The notes under the pieces were generated by a model. It had not been told where the DNA came from. It saw only the letters and a program-made list of their open reading frames with translations, and ran no database searches. 64,000 bases of DNA from JANXQG01 sp964615095. Lineage in GTDB: Bacteria; Planctomycetota; Planctomycetia; Pirellulales; Thermoguttaceae. The position numbers and the translations under genes are program-made. Numbering within the stretch: the first letter of the stretch is position 1; each line of letters opens with the position of its first letter. Below are positions 16,926 through 24,800 of the stretch, piece by piece. Location of the stretch: contig CAZTPX010000020.1 in assembly GCA_964615095.1 (NCBI GenBank), positions 1 through 64,000 of the forward strand, given 5' to 3'.

Positions 16926-17214
16926 GACAATTCCCTCCCAGTAGAAATCGATGTGCTGCTCTCAGGACCGGCCGAAGAAGGTTTGCCGTGTTTCGCGCGG
17001 CAGGGCGCCACGCGTGGGTGCAACCCGGCACCGTCGTAGCTGCCATTTTCCTGATTCGCCGATCCCTAGCGTCCCCAGTATAACGCGCCCCACAGAGGCG
17101 TCAACGGCATTGCGCCATGTATTCCTGAGCAATTTGCCGGCTACTGCTATTGCCGCTCGTTCCCCTAGACCGTAAAACGTAAAACTCGACAGATACCCGA
17201 AGCCAATCGAAGCC

Positions 17215-18474
17215 ATGACCAATCCTGACCTGTTGCTTTCGATGACCGAAGCGGAGATCGGCCGCGAGATCATTCGGCTCGTGCCGCACTGGTACGAGGC
17301 GCCCTACGGCCCGGAGCAGTACGAAATCCCCGTGGGCGGGCACACGGCCCCGTTCTTCAACCACTGTCGCCTGACGCCGAATCTGCGTACGTTCTTGTCG
17401 AAAATCTCCGCCCGTACCAAGGCCCTACCGTTGGAGCATTTCGCCAACCTGCCCAGCCTGATCGACGTGCTCCTGGAGAGTTTCGCCATCGAGTGGCTGC
17501 GGATGCACTCGCCCACGACCGACTGGGCGCGGTTCATCAAATACCTGGAAACGCTCGCCCGGCGGACTTTCGAGAACCAACCGGTGGCCCTGAACCTGAT
17601 TATCCGGCAGGGGACGGGGCTGGGCGATATCACCCGCCCGCACATCCAAAAGTTTTTCGATCGCCTGGCCTCCTCGGCCTTCTCCTACCTGGCCGTCGAC
17701 AACGATTTGCGGCTGATCGACTATGGCGAGGTCGAGTGGTCGCAGATCAAGCCGGCCACTTCCTACAAGTTCCATCCCGAGTTCCTGCACCCCATCCACA
17801 GCGTGATGGACGAAAGCGACTTTTCCGCCCACCTCACAACCGGCGGCGACCTGATTATCATGTGCAAGGCCGGGCTGTTGGCGACGCGGCGGAACCGCAA
17901 GTGGAAAATCTACGACGTCCGCACGTTCAAGAACAGCCTGGCCTACTGCCTCGGCGGCGACTATGTCGGCGCGAACCTCTTCGAGGTGGTTTTCGACCTG
18001 AGCTTCCGCCGCCAGGGCTCGCTGTTGATCTACGATCCCGAGTACCTTGTCGCCGACCACATCCTCAACCCGGAAAGCGTCATTCAGGACGAGTATCGAC
18101 GTAAGGCGTTGGGTGCGGGCGGCCCACAGGCCGGCCCCCGCGCGGAGACGGGACAGTCCATGATCGCCGCTGCAATCGCCGACATTGCCATCGGCCACAA
18201 GGCCGGTTCGCTCCGCCGCAAGCGGCGGTTGGTCGAGATGGCGGGCGTGGATGGCGCCGTGGTGTTTGACGACGACCATCTGCTGGCCGTGGGCGCCCTG
18301 ATCCGTTCGCATCCCAACGTCGGCAATCAGCTTGGAGCGCGGGCCACGGCCGCCCGCTCCGCGTATCTCTGGGGAGGCCGGCCGATCAAGGTCAGTTCCG
18401 ACGGCGACGTGGCGATCTTCTTCAAGAGCCGCAACGGCCCCAACGAGTGCGACGCCGTGATGAATTTCTTGTAA
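17215..18474 (+). CDS. Diadenylate-cyclase-like protein with N-terminal sensor-like region; RHR motif missing
   Basis: 419 aa. Residues about 335-419 look like a DAC (DisA_N) domain. VDGAVVFDDDHLLAVGALI carries the DGA motif near residues 346-348. The block TAARSAYLWGG to IKVSS aligns without gaps to the DisA stretch after its RHR motif. Where active enzymes have GTRHR-TA, this protein reads LGARATA (residues 373-379), so RHR is lost. Residues 1-290 form an unfamiliar domain; the part with GGDLIIMCKAGLLATRR and RQGSLLIYDPE resembles the sensor-like regions reported N-terminal to some DAC domains. It may be a catalytically altered or nucleotide-sensing relative. There is no signal peptide or TM segment. 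The gene stands alone and is divergent from the 93-aa gene. Confidence 0.6.
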   Translation: MTNPDLLLSMTEAEIGREIIRLVPHWYEAPYGPEQYEIPVGGHTAPFFNHCRLTPNLRTFLSKISARTKALPLEHFANLPSLIDVLLESFAIEWLRMHSPTTDWARFIKYLETLARRTFENQPVALNLIIRQGTGLGDITRPHIQKFFDRLASSAFSYLAVDNDLRLIDYGEVEWSQIKPATSYKFHPEFLHPIHSVMDESDFSAHLTTGGDLIIMCKAGLLATRRNRKWKIYDVRTFKNSLAYCLGGDYVGANLFEVVFDLSFRRQGSLLIYDPEYLVADHILNPESVIQDEYRRKALGAGGPQAGPRAETGQSMIAAAIADIAIGHKAGSLRRKRRLVEMAGVDGAVVFDDDHLLAVGALIRSHPNVGNQLGARATAARSAYLWGGRPIKVSSDGDVAIFFKSRNGPNECDAVMNFL

Positions 18475-18510
18475 GGATCGGACGATACATAACGTGCCCG
18501 TTTCTGCCAG

Positions 18511-18557
18511 GGTGGCGTGCCTTAAGCCTTCCAGGCTAGGCATGTTTGCCGCCGACA
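18511..18557. repeat. Half copy of repeat A
   Basis: GGTGGCGTGCCTTAAGCC and what follows match the left arm and the loop (GTTTGCCGCCGACAT) of the palindrome at 3552-3630. The right arm is absent. Only the left-hand flank (CTGC-AGGGTGGC) is also similar. It lies between the convergent DAC-like and methyltransferase genes. Confidence 0.8.
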
Positions 18558-18600
18558 TCCCTAAGCAAGCTGTTTGCCGAACTGGAATTATACGGATCGT

Positions 18601-19908
18601 CTACCCCACGCGCATCCACACGGCCTTCAAGTATTCCGTCTCCGGGACCGTGGCCGATATCGGGTGATCGGCCGCCGCGCCGCTACGGGCGAGAATCTGC
18701 ATGGGCCGCGCCGCATGCCGCTCGGCCGCGTCGGCCGTGGCCGCCGAAATCAACTCGCCCGCCTGATAGGCCGATTGCCGCAAAAGCTGCACAAAATCGG
18801 CCTCCTTCAAGAGACCCGAGCAACAGCAACTCAGGAACAGCCCACCCGGCTTCACTAGCCGCATCGCCAGGCGGTTCAGGTCGAAGTGCTTCCGCGTGCC
18901 GTCCTCCAACTCGTCGCGGTTGCGGATCAGTTTCGGCGGATCGAGCACGACCACGTCGTAGCGGCGATCCAAGCGCAGCATCTCCCGCATGTAGGCGAAG
19001 GCGTCGTCCTGCACGAAACGCACGCGGGCCTGGTTCAAATTGGCGTTCTCGCGGGCGAGCTTCAACGGTTCCTCGTCCAGATCCACGCCTGTCACCTCGG
19101 CCGCCTTGCCCAGGCACTTGGCCTGCACGGCAAATCCACCCGTATAGCAACATAGGTCCAATACCGTGCGGCCTTCGCAGAACTCGGCCAATCGTTTGCG
19201 GTTCTCCCGCTGGTCGCAGAAGAAGCCGGTCTTGTGACCGCCCACAAAGCGGACCCGGAAGCGCGTGCCATATTCGTGGATCACGACCTCCTGCGGCAAA
19301 TCTTCCGAGCCAAAGCCCGGTGGCTCGTAGCCTTCCTGGCTGAGAAACTGGGGGCTGGGCCGCACCACGGTAAATTTCGTGCCCAAGACCGGGGCCAGCC
19401 GGGCGAGAATGGCCTCGGCCCGCTGGTACATGCCCAGGGTATAGACCTCGGCCGAAAGCACATCACCCAATCGATCGACCACCAGGCCGGACAGCCCGTC
19501 GGCCTCGGCATGGATCACGCGGTAGGCGTCGGTCACATCGTTCAATCGCAGCATGCCGCGACGGAGGGCCACGGCTTCATCGAGTTTCGTCTGCCAGGCC
19601 AAATCGTCGGGCAGCGTTTCGCCGTAGAAGACCATGCGGACGGCGATTTCGCTCCGCGGGTTATACAGGCCGTAGCCCAGCACGCGGTCGTTGGGCCCAT
19701 AGACGGCCAGCAGATCGCCCGCCCGGCCCTTTTCCACGCGCTCGATCCGCTTGCGATACAGAAATGGGTGCCAGCTTGGCGAGCGAACGAAGGCCGCCGG
19801 AATCGGTGCTGCCGGGTCCGGCGCAAGCGGACGTTGACGGAATAGATCACTGACAGGCTCACTGATCTCCCGCGGTTTAGTCGGTTCGTTGCGTCGTTTG
19901 CTAGGCAT
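18601..19908 (-). CDS. rlmI: Class I SAM-dependent rRNA methyltransferase (RlmI family)
   Basis: 435 aa. A PUA-like N-terminal domain (RVEKGRAGDLLAVYGPNDRV, LGYGLYNPRSEIAVRM) is followed by RFVGGHKTGFFCDQRENR, the family signature of RlmI/YccW. The SAM-binding Rossmann fold has VLDLCCYTGGFAVQA and VTGVDLDEEPLKLARENANL. Catalytic-region motifs are VVLDPPKLIRNRDEL and FLSCCCSGLL. Members make 5-methylcytosine in 23S rRNA (C1962 in E. coli). The N-terminal 35 residues are a polar extension. Site specificity is assumed from family. Confidence 0.88.
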   Translation of the reverse strand: MPSKRRNEPTKPREISEPVSDLFRQRPLAPDPAAPIPAAFVRSPSWHPFLYRKRIERVEKGRAGDLLAVYGPNDRVLGYGLYNPRSEIAVRMVFYGETLPDDLAWQTKLDEAVALRRGMLRLNDVTDAYRVIHAEADGLSGLVVDRLGDVLSAEVYTLGMYQRAEAILARLAPVLGTKFTVVRPSPQFLSQEGYEPPGFGSEDLPQEVVIHEYGTRFRVRFVGGHKTGFFCDQRENRKRLAEFCEGRTVLDLCCYTGGFAVQAKCLGKAAEVTGVDLDEEPLKLARENANLNQARVRFVQDDAFAYMREMLRLDRRYDVVVLDPPKLIRNRDELEDGTRKHFDLNRLAMRLVKPGGLFLSCCCSGLLKEADFVQLLRQSAYQAGELISAATADAAERHAARPMQILARSGAAADHPISATVPETEYLKAVWMRVG

Positions 19909-20395
19909 CGTTCCATCCTACCGTGAAAACGCCGGTACCGCAAAACCCCCAGTGGACTGGAGGCGCGCGGGATGGCACGCCCCAGAGCCTGAGACTTGCC
20001 TGATGCAAATCCAACAATTTAGGTCCGAGAAGGAATTTCCTAAAATGCCTTTTGCGCCAACGCAACGGCGCAACACATTCATCCTGTTCGCGCGATGAGA
20101 TACCCTTGCTTGCTTCGCAACATTTGAAACAGGCCCGGCCGCCGCGTGAACTTTTGCTTGCGCAAACCCGGGTTTTTCGTGGTCTTTACAACCACTTGGG
20201 GGATTGAGGCTTGTTGCGCGCCGATGAATTTTATGAAACAGGGGGTTGCGCGCGCCGGGGGGGTTCCAGTGGTGGTAGGTCACAAGAATTCGTTCGAACC
20301 CGTAAGAAAACAGGGTAAGACGGCAGGACGCCGTGAAACGCACGACATGACCGATTTTGAGAACACCAAGAAACCGGGACCCTTTCACCCCCTAA
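19909..20395. other. Long intergenic region, no gene recognised
   Basis: About 490 nt between divergent genes. Open frames here lack codon bias and ribosome sites. It contains the upstream regions of the methyltransferase gene and of the ECF sigma gene; the promoter of the latter starts at 20396. Confidence 0.5.
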
Positions 20396-20424
20396 TTGAC
20401 AGCTACATCTTTTGCTAAGATAAT
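20396..20424 (+). promoter_or_regulatory. Near-consensus sigma-70 promoter upstream of ECF sigma gene
   Basis: TTGACA at 20396-20401, a 17-nt spacer, and GATAAT at 20419-20424. Transcription would begin near 20431, giving a leader of about 75 nt before the ECF sigma ATG at 20506. It is the best match to a housekeeping promoter that I saw in the window, and it would feed the sigma, kinase and PEP-CTERM locus. Confidence 0.7.
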
Positions 20425-20505
20425 CGGGCCGTGGTGGGATACTCACTCCGACAGGTAGGCCCGGTCGTCGCACTGGCCTGCCGCACATCGCGATGGATCC
20501 AGGCT

Positions 20506-21129
20506 ATGGTTGACGACGGCACGACCAACGAGTGGCGCGGCTCCGCAGCCCCCTGCTCCGCTTCCAGCAGCCTGCTGGAACGCGTGAAGGCCCGCGACCA
20601 GGAGGCCTGGCGGCGGTTGATCGACCTCTATTCGCCGCTGATCTACGGCTGGTGCCGGCAGTGCGGCCTGCAGGCGGAGGATGCGGCCGACATCGGCCAG
20701 GAGGTCTTTTCCGCCGTGGCGGTCAGCCAGGAGGGTTTCCGTCGCGACGTGCCCGGCGCCAGCTTTCGCGGCTGGCTCTGGACCATCACCCGGAACAAGG
20801 TCCGCGATTTTTTCCGCCGCCAAAAGGCCAAGGCCCGCGCCGAGGGTGGCGACGAGGCCCAACAGTGGCTTGCCCAAGTGCCCGAGCACGAGCCGGAGTC
20901 TACAGCCAGCGGCCCCGCGTGCGACAACCGGATCGAACTACAGGCCGTGGAACTCGCTCGCTGTGGGGTCGAGGAGCGAACGTGGCAGGCATTCTGGCTG
21001 GTCACGGTGGAGGACAAAGCGCCGGCCGTCGTTGCCGAGGCATTAGGCATAACCGCTCAGGCTGTATATGGGGCTATTTACCGCGTTCGTCGCAGGATAC
21101 GCCAGGAGCTGGAGGGCCTGATCGATTGA
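20506..21129 (+). CDS. ECF sigma factor of the kinase-associated planctomycete type
   Basis: 207 aa from MVDDGTTNEWRG; a GTG at 20431 is in frame but would lie at the predicted transcription start. Region 2: LLERVKARDQEAWRRLIDLY, LIYGWCRQCGLQAEDAADIG, QEVFSAV, FRGWLWTITRNKVRDFFRR. Region 4: WQAFWLVTVEDKAPAVVAEA, ITAQAVYGAIYRVRRRIRQE. This form, with the 'PLIYGWCR' start, is typical of planctomycete ECF factors encoded beside Ser/Thr kinases. Here a truncated and a complete kinase gene follow on the same strand. Confidence 0.88.
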   Translation: MVDDGTTNEWRGSAAPCSASSSLLERVKARDQEAWRRLIDLYSPLIYGWCRQCGLQAEDAADIGQEVFSAVAVSQEGFRRDVPGASFRGWLWTITRNKVRDFFRRQKAKARAEGGDEAQQWLAQVPEHEPESTASGPACDNRIELQAVELARCGVEERTWQAFWLVTVEDKAPAVVAEALGITAQAVYGAIYRVRRRIRQELEGLID

Positions 21130-21309
21130 CCCGGGAAACACCATCACTCTGGTGGCGGAACGGCCTTCCGGCTCGTTTAACCCGGAGCCAACGGCGACGG
21201 ACGACCAAACTCGGAAGAGCCAGAAAAGTCGTGGAAGATGCCTGCGTTGTTCTTGTAGAGGGTGAAGACCGTTTGCTTGGGGCCGAAAAATCGAGCGGGA
21301 GGAAATGCC

Positions 21310-21858
21310 ATGAACTGCCCGGATCGCAAGGTGTTGCTGGCCTTTCGCACCGGCGAGCTTTCCGAAGCGGTAGCCGAGGAGGTTATCTCCCACATCAGCG
21401 TATGCGCAGACTGCCAGACGACGCTCCATGCGCTCGGCGATGCGGACGACACCCTGATCCACCGCGATATCAAGCCTTCGAACCTGATGCTCGGCATCCT
21501 CCCCTCTCCACGACCCGCTGCGCGGGTGTCCCAGAGAGGGGTCGGCGGTGAGGGCGTTTCGCTCCCCTTTCGCTCTGGGAGAGGGGCCGGGGTTGAGGGG
21601 ATCGTCAAGATCCTCGACCTCGGTTTGGCCCTGCTGGGCACGGATTCTCCCGGCGAGGGCGAGCTCACTGCGGCCGGCTCGGCCATAGGCACGGCCGACT
21701 ACATCGCCCCGGAACAGGTTTCGGACGCGCACTCCGTCGACATCCGGGCCGACATCTACTCGTTGGGTTGCACATTCTACAAGCGTGCCCGCGGATGCTG
21801 GCCATGCCAAGAAGCACCAGGAGAAATAGGTCAAGCCCCTCAGTACATTTCCGATTAA
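21310..21858 (+). pseudogene. Truncated copy of the zinc-finger Ser/Thr kinase
   Basis: It starts like the complete gene at 27149, with ribosome site GGGAGG and MNCPDRKVLLAFRTGELSEA, then a CxxC anti-sigma-type zinc finger. At ADDTL it jumps straight to IHRDIKPSNLML, losing 525 nt (175 codons) in frame. The lost segment contains the glycine loop and the catalytic Lys, so no active kinase can form. After FYK (21783) the sequence diverges and the frame ends at 21858. The retained parts are nearly identical to the complete gene: the 5' part matches throughout and the segment after the insert shows one difference. A hairpin-rich insert at 21498-21600 is 63 nt longer than in the full copy. A product could still be made and bind a zinc-finger partner. 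Confidence 0.8.
21498..21600. repeat. GC-rich palindromic insert within kinase fragment
   Basis: CCTCCCCTCTCC through GGTTGAGGGG, with internal hairpins (ACCCGCTGCGCGGGT and a CTCCC/GGGAG pair). It occupies the site between the catalytic loop HRDIKPSN and KILDLG. The full kinase has a 40-nt version at the same point (27862-27901). Confidence 0.75.
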
Positions 21859-21869
21859 GGAGACTGATT

Positions 21870-24800
21870 ATGCGAGTACTTCGTTGTGCAATTTGGAGGG
21901 CCGTTGCCGCGCTGACGTATCTGACGATTGCCCTGGCCGCCGTGCCGCGCCTTCGTGCCCAGGACAAGACGTACTTCATCACCGGAATCAACATGGGCGT
22001 GACCGGGTCGATTACGACAGACGGGGCGCTCGGCAACCTGTCGGCAAGCGACATCTTGGGATGGAGTTTGACCGCAACTACCTGGCAGAATAGCGGCAGC
22101 TCGGAAAGCGTTTTTCCCTCGGCAGGCCTCGTGGCGACGCAATCCCAGTTGTACCTCAACTTTCCCACCGCCCTGGGAAGCGGGAGCACGCTCCAGTTCG
22201 CCACGTACCCGTCGGTTGCCTTCAGCACCGCGTACGGTTACAACTCCCAAGACTACGCGCAAATCACCTACGCGGAAGACGTGTATTACGCAGCGAATGA
22301 TTTTTTCGGGACCACTTATTCCTACACGCCCGGCTTCGGGACCGTGCCGAATAATTTCGTCGTCGCCGCGGTCGGCTGGACGGGAACCGCCGGCGGAAGC
22401 TGGAACAACGCCTCCAATTGGAGCACCGGCGCGTCGCCCAACGGCGTTGGGCTGGCGGCGGTCGTCGGCGCCGGCACGGCAACGCCCGTGAACATCACCT
22501 TGGACACGCCGCAGACGCTCGGCTCATTGACCTTGATGAACACGGCCGGCAATGCCGCGGGCTACACGCTTTCCGCGGGCGGCGCAGGCAGCTTGACGAT
22601 GAGCAATTCCGGCCTGGCGGCGCAGATCAACGTCCTCAGCGGCAGCCACGCAATCGCCGCCAACGTCATTCTGCCGGGCAGCCTGGCAATCGCGGCCGAT
22701 CTCGGCTCGACACTCAACATTTCCGGCGCGATCTCCGGCCCGGGCAGCCTCTCCGAAAGCGGCAGCGGCGAGCTGATCCTCGCCGGGAGCAACGGCTTTA
22801 CGGGGGGCGCTACGATTTCCGGCCTGGTCCAATTGGGCAATGACGGCGCCTTGGGCAACGGCTCGGTGTACGTCAGCGGCACGCTCGACGTGCATGGCTA
22901 CAATGCGAGCGCCGGTTCGCTGGGCGGCAACGGCACGATTGACGATCTTTCCGGCAGCGGAAGCCTGACCATCGGCGCGGGAAACCTTTCCACGACATTT
23001 CCCGGCACGATCCGGAACACCGCCGGAGAGCTCGCGATCGTCAAGACCGGTTCGGGCACGGCCGTGTTCTCCGGCACAAACTCCTATAGCGGCGGCACGT
23101 CCGTCTCGGGCGGCGTCCTGCAGATCGGCAGTAGTTCGGCCCTTGGCGACGCCGCGGCCCCGCTGGCGTTGACCGCCGGCACGCTCGACCTCCACGGATA
23201 CAACTTGTCGCTCGGCGCGTTGAGCGGAAACGGGACCGTCAACAACCTCGCCTCGGCGGCGGCCGGCCTGACGGTCGGCGCCGGCAACGCCTCCGCCACG
23301 TTTTCGGGAACGCTGCAGAACTCGGCCGGCCAGCTTTCACTGACCAAAACCGGGTCGGGCACACTGGCGCTGGACGGCACAAGTTCCTACGGCGGCGGTA
23401 CGACCGTCGCCTCCGGCCTGCTGCAAGTGGGTAACGCCGCGGCCCTGGGCACGGGAGGCCTGTCTGTGACGGGCGGGACGCTCGACCTGCACGGATTCAA
23501 CCTAAGCCTCGGCTCACTCACGGGGGGCGGCGTCATCGATAACCTCGGCGGCGGCTCCGCGAGCCTGACGGTCAATAACGGCGCTTCCTCCAACATTTTC
23601 TCCGGCGCGATCAATAATTCCTCCGGGGTGGTTTCGCTGTCCGTCGTCGGCTCGGGGACTTTGACGCTCACCGGTTCGAACGGCTACTCCGGGACGACGG
23701 CCGTCAGCGCCGGCGCTTTGAAGCTCGACTTCAGCCAGACGGGTGCCCCAGTCGCCAACATCGTGAACTATGCGGCCGACAATTCGTCGCTGGCGTTGAG
23801 CGCCGGCACCTTGCTGCTGCAGGGCAACACGGGCGCGGCCAACAGCCAATGTTTCAACGGGCTGACGATCCAGCCCGGCAGTTCGTTCGTCGTTCTCTCG
23901 GGCGCGGCTAGCAGTTCGCTCGCGCTGAGCGTGGGGGCGATCTCCAACGCCGTCGGCGGCGCGGTCGATTTCACCTTGCCCGGCGGCGCGCAAACGGCCG
24001 GCAACGGCATCGCCACGACCAGCGGCACGACGAACGGAATTCTTGGCGGTTTCGCCACGGTGGGCGGGGCGAATTGGGCCACGGTCGCCGGCGGACTGGT
24101 CGTTCCGTACAGCGGATACACGACCCTCGGCGGCCCGAACCAGAACATCTCCGGCAACGCGGCCGCAAACGTCCTGGTGGACGACACTTCCACGGGCAAC
24201 GTCGGCCTGGCGACTTCCAACACGACCATCAACAGCTTGCTGGTCAGCGACGCCAACGCGCGGACGGTCAACGTCGGGACCGGCAACACCCTGCGGCTCG
24301 GCGCGCTGGGCGGGATTCTCTTGCCACCCGGCGCAGGCGGCCTGACGATCGGCGTTTTGGGAAGCGCGGGGACGTTGACCGCCGGCGGGGCTGACAACAC
24401 CGCCGGAGAACTCTACTTGGCCAACTTTTCGTCGAACCCCCTGGCAATCGATTCGGTGGTCGCGGACAACGGTTCCGGGGCGGTCGCCCTTGTCAAGACT
24501 GGCAGTGGCACGCTGCTTCTCGTGGGGTCCGACACGTTCAGCGGCGGCACGACGCTCGATGCGGGCGTGCTGCAGTTGGGAAGTTCCGCGGCGCTGGGCG
24601 CGGGCACGGCCGCGCTGAATGTTGCCGGCGGCACGCTCGACCTGCACGGTAACAACCTGGCGCTGGGCCAGGTGAGCCAGGCGAGCGGCTCGGTCATCGG
24701 CAATCTGGCAGGCAACGGCGCCTATACGCTTACCGTCGGCAACGGCAACGCCTCAAGCACGCTGGCCGGAACAATCCAAAGCACGACCGGCAGTCTTTCG

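Noticed and set aside
19918..20388. 156-aa minus-strand frame in the long intergenic region
   Set aside because: No ribosome site, no family pattern, and it would overlap the upstream regions of two divergent genes.
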